Assembly (NCBI GenBank): GCA_012270485.1
Contig: JAAXIF010000064.1
Coordinates: 31,532-95,531, forward strand
From: Sphingobacteriales bacterium
GTDB lineage: Bacteria; Bacteroidota; Bacteroidia; Chitinophagales; Chitinophagaceae
Direction of reading: 5' to 3'
DNA length: 64,000 nt
The position numbers and the translations under genes are program-made. The notes under the pieces are model-generated. The model ran no database searches and was not told the DNA's origin. It was given only the letters and a program-made list of their open reading frames with translations. Positions 25,275 through 35,549 of this stretch are shown here, piece after piece. Each line of letters starts with the position of its first letter. Within the stretch, counting starts at the first letter, position 1.

Positions 25275-26252
25275 CTAATTCGTGAATTCTTTGGGCTGCT
25301 TGGTCCATTCTTCTTTGGGAAGATTTTTAAAATATGCGTATGTCATTTTCAATCCCTCTGCCCTATCAACAGTAGGCTCCCATCCTAATATCTCTTTCGC
25401 TTTTGTGATATCTGGTCTGCGTTGTTTTGGATCATCAACAGGTAGTGGTTTATGAATAATCTTTACTCCTGCCCCTGTTAATTTGAGCACTTCTTTTGCA
25501 AAATCCAATAAACTGATTTCATTCGGATTACCGATGTTAACCGGCATACTATAATCACTCATGAGTAACCGGTAAATACCTTCTACCAGATCATCTACAT
25601 AACAGAAAGAGCGGGTTTGACTACCATCACCAAACACTGTAATATCTTCTCCACGTAATGCTTGTCCGATAAAAGCAGGCAATGCCCGCCCATCATTCAA
25701 TCGCATACGTGGGCCATAGGTATTGAAAATGCGAACAATTCTGGTTTCAACACCATGATAGGTATGATAGGCCATGGTGATGGACTCCATAAAACGTTTG
25801 GCTTCATCATATACACCTCTTGGACCAACAGGATTTACATTCCCCCAATACTCTTCTGTTTGTGGATGCACCAATGGATCACCATAGACTTCACTGGTAG
25901 ATGCTACCAGGATTCTGGCTTTTTTAGCTTTGGCTAAACCCAAACAATTATGGGTACCCAGTGCGCCTACTTTCAAAGTCTGAATCGGAATTTTCAAATA
26001 ATCAATCGGACTGGCAGGAGATGCAAAATGAAGGATATAATCCAGATGTCCGGATACATGTATGAATTTGGTAACATCATGATGATGAAAATCAAAATCC
26101 GGCAACTTAAGTAAGTGTTCGATATTCATCATATCGCCTGTAATCAGGTTATCCATACCAATAACATGATAACCTTCACGAATGAATCGATCACAAAGAT
26201 GCGATCCAAGAAACCCGGCTGCACCGGTGATGAGTATGCGTTTTTTTTCCAT
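25275..26252 (-). CDS. UDP-glucuronate decarboxylase (UDP-xylose synthase)
   Basis: 325 aa from ATG 26252; the open frame upstream (to 26336) only translates a palindromic repeat and is rejected. Extended SDR with [10 protein letters not shown], the UXS-typical [63 protein letters not shown] (YxxxK) and [10 protein letters not shown]. It follows UDP-glucose dehydrogenase, whose product is its substrate, giving UDP-xylose for surface glycans. Confidence 0.92.
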   Translation of the reverse strand: MEKKRILITGAAGFLGSHLCDRFIREGYHVIGMDNLITGDMMNIEHLLKLPDFDFHHHDVTKFIHVSGHLDYILHFASPASPIDYLKIPIQTLKVGALGTHNCLGLAKAKKARILVASTSEVYGDPLVHPQTEEYWGNVNPVGPRGVYDEAKRFMESITMAYHTYHGVETRIVRIFNTYGPRMRLNDGRALPAFIGQALRGEDITVFGDGSQTRSFCYVDDLVEGIYRLLMSDYSMPVNIGNPNEISLLDFAKEVLKLTGAGVKIIHKPLPVDDPKQRRPDITKAKEILGWEPTVDRAEGLKMTYAYFKNLPKEEWTKQPKEFTN

Positions 26253-26265
26253 CCCTTTATTTTGG

Positions 26266-26346
26266 GTTGACAGTTGACAGTTGATAGTTGACAGGAGGAA
26301 ATAAAGTACGCTTTTCTGTCTACTGTCAACTATCAACCGTCAACTA
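26266..26346. repeat. Composite palindrome made of TTGACAG/TTGATAG words
   Basis: The left side (26266-26294) contains repeated (G)TTGACA-G units and pairs with CTGTC...GTCAACTATCAAC on the right (26316-26346); the best paired segment is about 19 bp with one mismatch. It sits between the UDP-glucose dehydrogenase and decarboxylase genes and would form a strong hairpin in the shared mRNA. The same TTGACAG word recurs in the M1 peptidase gene at 52605-52632. Confidence 0.65.
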
Positions 26347-26349
26347 TAT

Positions 26350-27651
26350 TCACGATCTTCCAATACTTTCATAATGATACCCCAATTCATCCATCTGCTT
26401 CACATCAAATAAGTTTCGTCCGTCGAAAATAACTTTTTGCTTGAGTTTATTTTCAATCATTTCAAAATCAGGGGTACGAAACTCGCTCCACTCTGTAGCT
26501 ATAATTAATGCATCTGCTTGATGCAGTGTATCATACTGATTCGAAGCCAATTGAATGCGATCTCCCAATTGCTTACGCACATTGGGCATGGCTTCCGGAT
26601 CAAAAGCAGTAATAGTAGCGCCTCTTTCCAATAAAGCTTGAATCATTTCCAATGATGGTGCTTCTCTGATATCGTCGGTATTCGGTTTGAAGGATAAACC
26701 CCACACTGCAAAATGTTTTCCGGCCAACTGATCACCATAATATTTCATAATTTTATGAACCAAGTAAAGCTTTTGATTGGCATTGACCTTTTCAACAGCC
26801 TCCAAGATATTAAATTGATACCCGGCTTCAGCCGAAGATTTGATCAAAGCTTGTACATCTTTAGGAAAGCAACTTCCTCCGTACCCAATACCCGGAAATA
26901 AAAAGCGTTTACCAATTCGTTCATCACTTCCAATTCCTTTACGCACCATATCAACATCTGCTCCCATTCTTTCACATAGCTGTGCAATTTCATTCATAAA
27001 GGAAATCTTCATGGCTAAGAAAGAATTGGCTGCATATTTTGTAAGCTCAGCTGAGCGCTCATCCATATAAATGATCGGATTGCCCTGTCTCACAAATGGA
27101 GCAAACAGATCCCCCATGATTTTTCTGGCTCTTTCTGATTCTGTACCTACCACCACTCTATCAGGTTTCATAAAGTCATCCACTGCAACTCCTTCACGTA
27201 AAAATTCAGGATTACTCACCACATCAAACTCTCCTTTGTAATGAGCAGCAATGGCTTGTTTCACTTTATCAGCTGTGCCAACAGGAACGGTGCTCTTATC
27301 AACAATTACTTTATATCCGGTAAGTATCTTACCTAAATGATCTGCAACCGATAAAATATATTTAAGATCAGCAGCGCCATCAGCACCGGGCGGTGTAGGC
27401 AATGCTAAAAAAATAATATCAGTTTCTCGAATGCCTTCTTCCAGACTAGTCGTGAATTTCAAGCGCCCTTCTTTCAGGTTACGAAGAAATATTTTCTCCA
27501 ATCCGGGTTCGTAAATCGTAATCTCTCCATTTGATAATTTCTCAACTTTTGATTGATCAATATCCACACAAGTAACTTTATTGCCTGTTTCAGCAAAGCA
27601 GGTGCCTGTAACCAATCCAACATATCCGGTTCCTACAACAGCTATTTTCAT
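26350..27651 (-). CDS. ugd: UDP-glucose 6-dehydrogenase
   Basis: 433 aa, three-domain UDPGDH: GTGYVGL NAD motif (7-13), VDKSTVPVGTAD, NPEFLREG, the central helix with AELTKYAANSFLAMKISFMNE, catalytic Cys261 in GYGGSCFPKD, and the C-terminal domain with WGLSFKPNTDDIREAPS. Oxidises UDP-glucose to UDP-glucuronate. Four bases from the aminotransferase stop. Confidence 0.95.
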   Translation of the reverse strand: MKIAVVGTGYVGLVTGTCFAETGNKVTCVDIDQSKVEKLSNGEITIYEPGLEKIFLRNLKEGRLKFTTSLEEGIRETDIIFLALPTPPGADGAADLKYILSVADHLGKILTGYKVIVDKSTVPVGTADKVKQAIAAHYKGEFDVVSNPEFLREGVAVDDFMKPDRVVVGTESERARKIMGDLFAPFVRQGNPIIYMDERSAELTKYAANSFLAMKISFMNEIAQLCERMGADVDMVRKGIGSDERIGKRFLFPGIGYGGSCFPKDVQALIKSSAEAGYQFNILEAVEKVNANQKLYLVHKIMKYYGDQLAGKHFAVWGLSFKPNTDDIREAPSLEMIQALLERGATITAFDPEAMPNVRKQLGDRIQLASNQYDTLHQADALIIATEWSEFRTPDFEMIENKLKQKVIFDGRNLFDVKQMDELGYHYESIGRS

Positions 27652-27654
27652 TCC

Positions 27655-28785
27655 TTATCTGTTTACAAAATTTAAAACGTGTTTGGTAATGTATTCCAAT
27701 TGTTCTGTTTCCATTTCAGTATGAATTGGCAATGATATTACACGTGCTGTTAACCAATCCGTAGTATCTAACTGATAACTTGGCAAAGCAAATGATTTGA
27801 ACATATCCTGCTTATGTCCGGGTACCGGATAATAAATCATAGAAGGTATATTTTGCGCAGTCAGGTAAGCCACTAATTCATCTCTATTCACGTCATTAAG
27901 TACCAAAGTGTACTGATGATAGACATGATTACTGTATGCTGCTACAAATGGTGTAATGATCTTTGCATTTCCGGCAAAAGCTTTGTTATAAAAATCAGCA
28001 ACAGATTGTCTCGCTGCATTGTAAGCATCCAGTTTCCCCAATTTAATATTCAGAATAGCTGCCTGAATGGTATCTAATCGAGAATTACATCCTACCACTT
28101 CATGATAATACCTTTTTTGCTGTCCATGGTTCGCCACCATTTTCAGTTGTTTTGCCAAGGCATCATCATTGGTAAAAATGGCACCTCCATCTCCGTATGC
28201 ACCCAAATTCTTACTGGGATAAAAAGAAGTGGCTCCAATGGTACCCATGGTGCCCGTTTTTTTCACTGTTCCATCAGAAAAAGTATAATCGCACCCAATG
28301 GCCTGTGCATTGTCTTCAATAACATAGAGATTGAATTCTTTGGCTATCGCCAATATTTCTTCCATAGGAGCTGCATGTCCGTACAAATGAACCGGAACAA
28401 TCGCTTTGGTTTTAGGAGTAATGGCCTTACGTACGGCTTCCGGACTAATACAAAATGTTTTTGGATCCACTTCTACAAAAACAGGTGTGAGTTTCAATAA
28501 AGCTACTACTTCTGTAGTGGCGATATAAGTAAAAGAGGGTGTAATAACTTCATCTCCCGGTTGTAGCCCTAAAGCCATCATGGCTATTTGTAAGGCATCT
28601 GTACCATTCGCGCAGGGAATAACATGTTTTACACCTAAATATTGACTGAGTGATGAGGCAAAATCCTGTACGGCTTTACCATTGATATAAGCTGCGCTAT
28701 TCAATACCTCTTGTATGGCAGCATCTACTTCTGTTTTGATATGTTCGTACTGTGTACGGGTATCCACCATTTGTATGGGTCTCAT
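27655..28785 (-). CDS. DegT/DnrJ/EryC1/StrS-family sugar aminotransferase
   Basis: 376 aa PLP enzyme. PLP lysine Lys192 in SFYPSKNLGAYGDGG, phosphate loop ANGTDAL (59-65), EDNAQAIG aspartate region, and the C-terminal YYPVPGH text common to WecE/PglE-type nucleotide-sugar aminotransferases. It would aminate a keto-sugar nucleotide for surface polysaccharide or lipopolysaccharide. First gene of the operon; promoter-like TAGTTTTG just upstream. Confidence 0.93.
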   Translation of the reverse strand: MRPIQMVDTRTQYEHIKTEVDAAIQEVLNSAAYINGKAVQDFASSLSQYLGVKHVIPCANGTDALQIAMMALGLQPGDEVITPSFTYIATTEVVALLKLTPVFVEVDPKTFCISPEAVRKAITPKTKAIVPVHLYGHAAPMEEILAIAKEFNLYVIEDNAQAIGCDYTFSDGTVKKTGTMGTIGATSFYPSKNLGAYGDGGAIFTNDDALAKQLKMVANHGQQKRYYHEVVGCNSRLDTIQAAILNIKLGKLDAYNAARQSVADFYNKAFAGNAKIITPFVAAYSNHVYHQYTLVLNDVNRDELVAYLTAQNIPSMIYYPVPGHKQDMFKSFALPSYQLDTTDWLTARVISLPIHTEMETEQLEYITKHVLNFVNR

Positions 28786-28804
28786 ATATTCATTCCTTTC
28801 GCTG

Positions 28805-28812
28805 CAAAACTA
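28805..28812 (-). promoter_or_regulatory. -7 promoter element TAGTTTTG for the nucleotide-sugar operon
   Basis: Exact TAnnTTTG on the minus strand, about 20 bp before the DegT start codon, implying a very short leader. No clear -33 TTG was found at the usual distance. Confidence 0.5.
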
Positions 28813-28896
28813 CTGCAAAAATGCCTGAAATAGGTTTCACATTCAACATGATCCAAATCGGTTTAAGTTCTTAATTTGTGCCCATAAATCATTGAT

Positions 28897-30153
28897 TTGC
28901 GACTACTCTATCGTTTGTTTGTATGGCTTTATCCAAAAGCAGCCTGGTTGCTCTCTTTTTACAACCCAAAAGCAGGTCTATGGGTCCGTGGAAGAAAATA
29001 TCAATTCAGGAAACTACATGCGGTATTCCATAAGAATGATCGTCCGGTCGTATGGATGCACTGTTCTTCATTGGGTGAGTTTGAACAGGGCAAACCTTTA
29101 CTGGAATCCATCCGACATCGTTATCCTCATTATTTTATTTTGCTGACATTTTTTTCTCCATCGGGATATGAGGTCAGAAAGAATGATCCGGTTGCAGACC
29201 ATATTTGTTATTTACCGATGGATCGTCCCTATACGGCTCAAAAATTTTTAAATATCGTACAGCCATCATTGGTGCTTTTCGTAAAATATGAATACTGGTT
29301 TTATTACCTGAATGAAATCAAAGAAAGAGATATTCCACTTCTACTGATCTCAGGCGTGTTCAGAGAAGATCAGCCTTTTTTTAAGTGGTATGGCGGTTTT
29401 TATAGAAAGATGCTAGAGTGCTTTTCACATTTGTTTGTTCAGAATGAAGCTTCATTATCAAGACTAGAACAAATTGGATACGCCCATAAAGCTTCGATCA
29501 GTGGCGATACCCGTTTTGATCGTGTGATTCAGATCGCCAATGCATCAACTTCCTTTGAACTCATTGAACAGTTCTGTAGTAACTATCCGGTGATCATTGC
29601 GGGTAGTACCTGGACAGAAGACGATGAAGCTTTGGATCATTTTGTGAATCATCATCCGAATATCCGTTTCATCATTGCACCACATGATATTGATGAAGAT
29701 CGATTGAAAGAATGTGAGCAATTGTATACCCATACTATTCGGTATTCATTACTCAAAGAAAAGAAGCAAGTACCCGATGGCGTAAACGTTTTGATTATGG
29801 ATAATATGGGGATGCTGAGCAGCTTGTACCGTTATGCCAGCATCGCTTATATCGGTGGCGGATTTGGAGATGATGGCATTCACAATGCCTTAGAAGCTGC
29901 GGTATTTAATAAGCCGTTGGTATTTGGACCCGTATATGATAAGTACACGGAAGCTATTGAACTGGTGGAAAGAGAAGCTGCTTATAGTATTGAGGATGCA
30001 TTGGAGTTGGAAGAACAATTAACATCTTTATTGAATGATCCAGCTTTATTGGAACATGCAGGAAAAGCGGCCGGAGCTTATGTGCAAGAAAAGTCGGGAG
30101 CTTGTTATAAGATCATGGATTATATTCAGGCAAATCGTCTTCTGACCAATTGA
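28897..30153 (+). CDS. kdtA: 3-deoxy-D-manno-octulosonic acid transferase (Kdo transferase)
   Basis: 418 aa. The N-terminal domain carries the KdtA signature WMHCSSLGEFEQGKPLLE and the LLTFFSPSGYEVRKN text; the C-terminal half has the donor-binding domain with SGDTRFDRV, GGGFGDDGIHNALEAAVFNKPLVFGP. The start is a TTG at 28897 (no ATG in frame nearby). It attaches Kdo to lipid A precursor at the inner membrane, an essential step in Gram-negative envelopes. Its last 28 bases overlap the end of the convergent gene at 30126. Confidence 0.93.
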   Translation: MRLLYRLFVWLYPKAAWLLSFYNPKAGLWVRGRKYQFRKLHAVFHKNDRPVVWMHCSSLGEFEQGKPLLESIRHRYPHYFILLTFFSPSGYEVRKNDPVADHICYLPMDRPYTAQKFLNIVQPSLVLFVKYEYWFYYLNEIKERDIPLLLISGVFREDQPFFKWYGGFYRKMLECFSHLFVQNEASLSRLEQIGYAHKASISGDTRFDRVIQIANASTSFELIEQFCSNYPVIIAGSTWTEDDEALDHFVNHHPNIRFIIAPHDIDEDRLKECEQLYTHTIRYSLLKEKKQVPDGVNVLIMDNMGMLSSLYRYASIAYIGGGFGDDGIHNALEAAVFNKPLVFGPVYDKYTEAIELVEREAAYSIEDALELEEQLTSLLNDPALLEHAGKAAGAYVQEKSGACYKIMDYIQANRLLTN

Positions 30154-30833
30154 TCAAATAGTTTAACCGTCTCACATCCTTCATCCCAGCCCATTTTTAC
30201 TTTTAATTCGCGTTCGATCCAATATTGCGCTTCAGGGTAAATAGAAAATCCGTTGATGGTTTTCATGCTTCGCTCATACATACTTTCATCACCGCGGAAA
30301 AGTTCATTCACAAATAAATAGCGGTCATTGATACCTACTGCTTTTTTCAGATCACGAACCGGTGCTGATTGTAATACGGTGGCTACTTCTGTTTTATCTT
30401 CTCTTAATCTTTCATTGATCTCAGGTTGTTCAAATTTTGCAACCAGCATTTGATTCAATTCATATACTTCTTTACCACCATTCGTTGAAGCCTGATGAAT
30501 CAAGGTAGGGATTTCAATAGGGATATTCATTGCCCAATTGGTATCTGCAACTGAGGGTTCCTGATGCTGTGTAATGGCTTTTTCTTGTGCTGGTAATGAT
30601 ATTTCACTAGCAACCGCCTCTTCTGCTTCCGGCATCAATGGTTTTGTTTCAAAAGAGCCCGGCATGACTACTGATACTTTGCCCTTTAATGGCACAGGAT
30701 TTTGCTGCAACTGTGTTTGTAACTCAGCCAGTAATAAGCGGGTATTCATTAATAAAGAGGCAGCATCCGCTCCCTGCTCCAATTGCTCTTTGAGCTTATT
30801 GATTAATGTGCCTACTCTTTCCATAACAGACAT
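30126..30833 (-). CDS. Conserved-looking protein of unknown function
   Basis: 235 aa, cytoplasmic (no leader). The N-terminal part (about 1-45) is coiled-coil-like with LINKLKEQLEQ, the middle (50-130) is low in order, and the C terminus (150-235) looks conserved: VRDLKKAVGINDRYLFVNELFRGDESMYERSMKTINGF...AQYWIERELKVKMGW. This C-terminal pattern I associate with a small Bacteroidota-specific protein of unknown role. Convergent with and overlapping kdtA by 28 bases. Confidence 0.75.
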   Translation of the reverse strand: MSVMERVGTLINKLKEQLEQGADAASLLMNTRLLLAELQTQLQQNPVPLKGKVSVVMPGSFETKPLMPEAEEAVASEISLPAQEKAITQHQEPSVADTNWAMNIPIEIPTLIHQASTNGGKEVYELNQMLVAKFEQPEINERLREDKTEVATVLQSAPVRDLKKAVGINDRYLFVNELFRGDESMYERSMKTINGFSIYPEAQYWIERELKVKMGWDEGCETVKLFDQLVRRRFA

Positions 30834-30908
30834 GGGGGTTTGATGGCATTAAGGCCTGCTCAAGTTACAAAACGTATTCCAAACGCCATTATTATGTCAG
30901 CAACCATT

Positions 30909-32354
30909 TTATTGCCAGCCGCCGCCTAATGCCCTGTAAAGATCTACCTGCGACAATAATACATTCTTGTAAGTGGCTACTGATTCCAGTTGGGTTTCCA
31001 GTGCTCCTTTTTGGGCAGTAATCACTTCTAAATAGGAAGCATATCCCGTAACATACAGCTCCCGCGCCGTTTTTACAGCTGATTCCAATACAGACACCTG
31101 TTTCTTTTTCAGATCAAATAAATCGGTATTATTAGTGATGGCATTCATGCAGGTTACGACTTCTTGGTATGCCCTGAATACAGATTGTTGGTAATCATAC
31201 CAGGCTTCTCCCTCTGAAGCCACCGCTTCTTTTAACATTCCTTTTAGTCTGCCCCGATTCCAAACCGGGCCACTGATACCCCCTATCAACCCATAAGCAA
31301 TAGATGCAGGTGTTAACATCATAGATGGATTGAAAGAATTGAATGCGGTGTAAGGTGTAATATTCAATGAAGGCAGAAAAGATTTTCTTGCAGCACGCAC
31401 ATCAAACCCTGCGGCCATCAGCTTCATCTGTGAAGCTTGGATATCTGGTCTTCTTACCAGCAAATGTGAAGGTATTCCTGTGCGAATCTCCGGCAGTACC
31501 GATTCGGAAAAAATATTTTTAGATCTTTTAATCGGCTGTGGCAACCTACCTAATAAAAGATTCAGTTCATTTTCAGTTTTAATAACACCCTGCTTCAAAC
31601 TCACTATATAACTTCGGGTAGTATATAATTGTGATTCAAATTGTTGTACTGCAAGTTCCGTTGCCCTTCCACCGCTCTTTTGAATTTTAACTACTTCCAA
31701 TGCATCTTCTTGCAGACGTAAATTCTTATACAAAATATCCAGCTCACTGTCTAATGCCAACAACTCATAATACATAGATGCCACTTGGGCTGCTAATTGA
31801 GTAGTAAGCCATTGACGTTCTTTTTCTGAAGCATATGACCTTGATAAAGCCGCTTTCTTTTTATCATTCAATTTGCCCCATATATCCACTTCCCAGTTGC
31901 TTCTAAAGCCAAGAAATAGATCAGGTGTCAATACAGGTATACGCTGATCCTTATTAATATTGGGTGATAGATTGGTATCAAAATTACCCACACCATCAAT
32001 GGTATATTTTCCAAACTTATTGAAGCCTGCGGATGCAACGGCATCTAATACAGGAAGTCTTGCATTATGTGCCATTTGCAATTGAGCTTGAGCCATCATA
32101 ATTCTTCTTAAAGCTTTTTGTATGTCGGGATTGTTTTCAATGGCTATTTCAATCAATCCATACAAAGTAGTATCGCTGAAAAATGTTTTTAGATCTAATT
32201 GCGCAAGACTTACTGTATCTTTTTTATCTGTGAATGAACCAGGCAGTTCCATTTCTTTAAACTGATTGGCATCTTTAGGTACCGCACAACTTCCCAGTAA
32301 AATGATTCCCATCATCATTATGATGACCTTATTATTCAAAGTATGTAGATTCAT
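30909..32354 (-). CDS. Outer-membrane efflux lipoprotein (TolC/NodT family)
   Basis: 481 aa from ATG 32354, chosen because it gives a signal peptide with lipobox LLGSC and leaves 13 bases after the RND pump stop. The two OEP repeats are seen (LYGLIEIAIENNPDIQKALRRI and LVRRPDIQASQMKLMAAGFDVRAARKSFLPS; ends VDLYRALGGGWQ). It is the outer-membrane channel of the tripartite pump encoded upstream. Confidence 0.93.
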   Translation of the reverse strand: MNLHTLNNKVIIMMMGIILLGSCAVPKDANQFKEMELPGSFTDKKDTVSLAQLDLKTFFSDTTLYGLIEIAIENNPDIQKALRRIMMAQAQLQMAHNARLPVLDAVASAGFNKFGKYTIDGVGNFDTNLSPNINKDQRIPVLTPDLFLGFRSNWEVDIWGKLNDKKKAALSRSYASEKERQWLTTQLAAQVASMYYELLALDSELDILYKNLRLQEDALEVVKIQKSGGRATELAVQQFESQLYTTRSYIVSLKQGVIKTENELNLLLGRLPQPIKRSKNIFSESVLPEIRTGIPSHLLVRRPDIQASQMKLMAAGFDVRAARKSFLPSLNITPYTAFNSFNPSMMLTPASIAYGLIGGISGPVWNRGRLKGMLKEAVASEGEAWYDYQQSVFRAYQEVVTCMNAITNNTDLFDLKKKQVSVLESAVKTARELYVTGYASYLEVITAQKGALETQLESVATYKNVLLSQVDLYRALGGGWQ

Positions 32355-32367
32355 AGTTGACAAACAT

Positions 32368-35300
32368 TTATTGATCACTGAATTGTTCTGTATTCTCATC
32401 TGCTATTGCGACTGATTCCGTTACTGACTTTGGTTTGGTACGTTCAGATAAAACTGCGAATAAGTAGTATAAACCTGGAATCACGAGTACCCCGAAAATG
32501 GTTCCTATCAACATACCTCCGGCGGCGGCTGTACCAATAGATCTGTTTCCCATTGCTCCTGCGCCGGAAGCAATACACAATGGTATCAATCCGGCAATAA
32601 AGGCAAAAGAAGTCATTAGAATCGGACGCAATCTGGATACCGCTCCTTCGATGGCGGCATCTGCAATACGATGCCCCTGTTTGCGTCTGAGAATCGCAAA
32701 CTCTACAATCAAGATGGCATTTTTTCCTAATAGACCAATTAACATCACCAAAGCTACTTGAGCATAGATATTGTTTTCTAATCCAAATAATTTCAAACTC
32801 AAGAAAGCACCGAAAATACCTGCAGGTAATGATAAGATCACAGATAATGGCAGTAAGAAACTTTCATATTGCGCCGCTAGTAACAGGTATACGAATAATA
32901 AACAGATACCAAAGATGAAAACAGCCTGATTACCTGAAAGAATCTGTTCTCTTGTCATGCCAGACCATTCATAACTAAATCCTTTGGGTAATAATTCACC
33001 AGCTTTTGCTTTTAATGTTTCAATAGCTTCCCCACTACTGTAACCGGCAGCTGCATCTCCTGTAATCAATGCAGAGGTATACATGTTATAACGGGTGAGT
33101 TGTTCAGGACCAAATACTCTTTCCAATCTGATGAAAGTAGAATAAGGAATCATATTACCCTTATCATTCTTCACATACAGATTTAGCAGGTCTTCCGGTT
33201 TATTTCGATATTCCGGATATGCTTGTACCATTACTTTATACATCTGTCCAAATCGAATAAAGTTGGTAGCATAATAACTTCCGATTAAGGTTTGTAGTGT
33301 ACTCATTGCATTCTCAACAGTAACTCCTTTTTTTGCTGCCATGTCCTGATCCACATGTATCAGGTATTGCGGGAAGTCGGGATCAAAACTGGTAAAAGCT
33401 GATCCGATCTCTTTTGTTTTCTTTAATGAATCAATCAGATCATTAGCAACCGCAGCTGTCTGTTGAAGATTACCGGTTCCTGTTTTATCTAATATCCGCA
33501 TTTCAAATCCGCTTGCATTACCAAAACCAGGCACTGTAGGTGGTGGAAAAAATTCAATATCTGCATCTTTGATAAAAGCAGTTTTTTCCCTGAGTTCTTC
33601 TATCAGTTGATTAACGGATACAAACCTCTCCTTCCATGGCTTCAGATTGATCATTGCCATTCCATATGATGCACCCGCAACTTCTGTCACTAAACTATAT
33701 CCGGCCAATGTTGAAATATTCTCAATCGCTTCAATATCTTTAATGGCTTCCTGCATTTGTTGCATTACTGTTTCGGTTCTTTCAACAGTAGACCCCGGGG
33801 GTGTTGTTACATTCACATATACCATTCCCTGATCTTCTGTTGGTATAAAGCCACTTGGCAGAATCGTTGATACTCCCCATGTTGCTACAAAAAAAGTAAC
33901 TAGAAGCGCCATTGTAACCATTCGCTTTGTAACGATGGCCCCTATCAGTCTTTGATATTTTGAAGATGTCTGATCATATCTTTTATTGAACCCATCAAAG
34001 AATTTAGCTAACAGATTCTTTTTTACTCGAGTTGGTTCATGCTTTAACATCAAAGCACATAAGGCAGGTGTAAGCGTAACAGCATTGATACCTGATATCA
34101 CGATAGAGATAGCCAGTGTTAAAGAAAACTGACGATAAAATACACCTACGGGACCCGAAAGAAACGCTACCGGAACAAACACCGCAGACATTACCAGTGT
34201 AATTGCAATCAATGCGCCGCTGATTTCTTTCATGGCTGCAATTGTAGCATTCATAGGTGTCATATGATGCTCGGTCATTTTTACATGTACGGCTTCAACT
34301 ACAACAATGGCATTATCAACCACAATACCAATAGCGAGTACCAAGGCAAATAATGTGAGAAGGTTAATCGAGAATCCTAATATCTGCATAAAGGCCAGCG
34401 TACCAATCAGCGCTACAGGTACTGCTAATGCAGGAATCAAAGTAGAGCGAAAATCCTGCAGAAAAATGAATACTACAATGAACACTAGGATGAAGGCTTC
34501 CACTAATGTTTTAAGTACTTCTTTAATAGATGCATCCAAAAAGCGGGAGACGTCATAGGCAAAATTGTATTTCATACCCGGAGGAAAAGAACTTTCCTGG
34601 AGTTCAGCCATTCGTTGCTTTACATTCTTGATCACATCTCTAGCATTCGATCCCGGTCTTTGCTTTAGCATGATAGAAGCAGATGGCTTGCCATCGGTTT
34701 CAGACACCATACTATAAGTCATCGACCCAAATTCAACATCGGCAATATCTTTTAGTCGAAGAACAGAACCATTCTGTTCAGATCTGATGACAATATTTTC
34801 ATACTCAGGAGCACTGGCTTTTTTACCGGTATAACGAAGTACATATTGCATAGAGCCGGCATCCATTCCGGAACTCTCCCCGGTTTTGCCTGGTGCGGCT
34901 TCCACATTTTGATTACGAAGAATATCAACCACTTCATTAGCTGAAATATTATAGGTAAGCATTTTATCTGGTTTCAGCCAAACACGCATTGCATACTCTT
35001 TCGAACCCATGATCTCAGCAAAACCAACTCCATCAATTCTCTTGAGCTCTTGCAGGATATTGATATCTGCGAAATTGTAAATGAATTTTTCATCTGCCGT
35101 ACTGTCATCACTCATGATATTCAGGTACAACAACATACTATTCACTTCCTTCTCAGTAGTAACACCCGCTTTGATTACTTCCTCGGGCAGTTCATCCAAT
35201 ACTGTGGTAACACGGTTTTGTACATTCACTGCTGCTTGATCAGGATCAGTACCTACTTTAAATGAAACCGTAATTAATGTAATACCATTATTACTAGATA

Positions 35301-35541
35301 CAGACGACATATAGGTCATACCGGGAACACCATTAATGGCTCTTTCCAATGGAGTAGCTACTGCCTTTGCACATACTTCAGCGTTAGCACCAGTATATTT
35401 AGCAGTTACTGTAACAGATGGAGGAACAATATCAGGAAACTGAGTTACCGGAAGAGTAAACAAAGCCAGTAATCCCAACAACGTAATTAATAACGAAATG
35501 ACAAGCGACAAGATGGGTCGCTTGATGAATATATCAAACAT
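32368..35541 (-). CDS. RND multidrug efflux pump (HAE-1/AcrB type)
   Basis: 1057 aa, usual AcrB length, with two sets of transmembrane helices separated by large periplasmic loops. Helix 4 reads LAIGIVVDNAIVVVEAVHV, holding the proton-relay Asp pair region (GIVVDNAI), and helix 10 has the conserved Lys (GLLGKNAILIVEFA). N terminus FIKRPILSLVISLL is typical. Central member of the MFP-RND-OMF operon; likely pumps drugs or amphiphiles from the periplasm. Confidence 0.95.
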   Translation of the reverse strand: MFDIFIKRPILSLVISLLITLLGLLALFTLPVTQFPDIVPPSVTVTAKYTGANAEVCAKAVATPLERAINGVPGMTYMSSVSSNNGITLITVSFKVGTDPDQAAVNVQNRVTTVLDELPEEVIKAGVTTEKEVNSMLLYLNIMSDDSTADEKFIYNFADINILQELKRIDGVGFAEIMGSKEYAMRVWLKPDKMLTYNISANEVVDILRNQNVEAAPGKTGESSGMDAGSMQYVLRYTGKKASAPEYENIVIRSEQNGSVLRLKDIADVEFGSMTYSMVSETDGKPSASIMLKQRPGSNARDVIKNVKQRMAELQESSFPPGMKYNFAYDVSRFLDASIKEVLKTLVEAFILVFIVVFIFLQDFRSTLIPALAVPVALIGTLAFMQILGFSINLLTLFALVLAIGIVVDNAIVVVEAVHVKMTEHHMTPMNATIAAMKEISGALIAITLVMSAVFVPVAFLSGPVGVFYRQFSLTLAISIVISGINAVTLTPALCALMLKHEPTRVKKNLLAKFFDGFNKRYDQTSSKYQRLIGAIVTKRMVTMALLVTFFVATWGVSTILPSGFIPTEDQGMVYVNVTTPPGSTVERTETVMQQMQEAIKDIEAIENISTLAGYSLVTEVAGASYGMAMINLKPWKERFVSVNQLIEELREKTAFIKDADIEFFPPPTVPGFGNASGFEMRILDKTGTGNLQQTAAVANDLIDSLKKTKEIGSAFTSFDPDFPQYLIHVDQDMAAKKGVTVENAMSTLQTLIGSYYATNFIRFGQMYKVMVQAYPEYRNKPEDLLNLYVKNDKGNMIPYSTFIRLERVFGPEQLTRYNMYTSALITGDAAAGYSSGEAIETLKAKAGELLPKGFSYEWSGMTREQILSGNQAVFIFGICLLFVYLLLAAQYESFLLPLSVILSLPAGIFGAFLSLKLFGLENNIYAQVALVMLIGLLGKNAILIVEFAILRRKQGHRIADAAIEGAVSRLRPILMTSFAFIAGLIPLCIASGAGAMGNRSIGTAAAGGMLIGTIFGVLVIPGLYYLFAVLSERTKPKSVTESVAIADENTEQFSDQ

Positions 35542-35549
35542 GGGATGGA

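Noticed and set aside
26253..26336. N-terminal extension of the UDP-glucuronate decarboxylase
   Set aside because: It translates the palindromic repeat and precedes the normal N terminus ([13 protein letters not shown]); the start at 26252 is better.
32498..32761. 87-codon plus-strand frame inside the RND pump gene
   Set aside because: Antisense shadow of a conserved pump gene; low-complexity and no leader.
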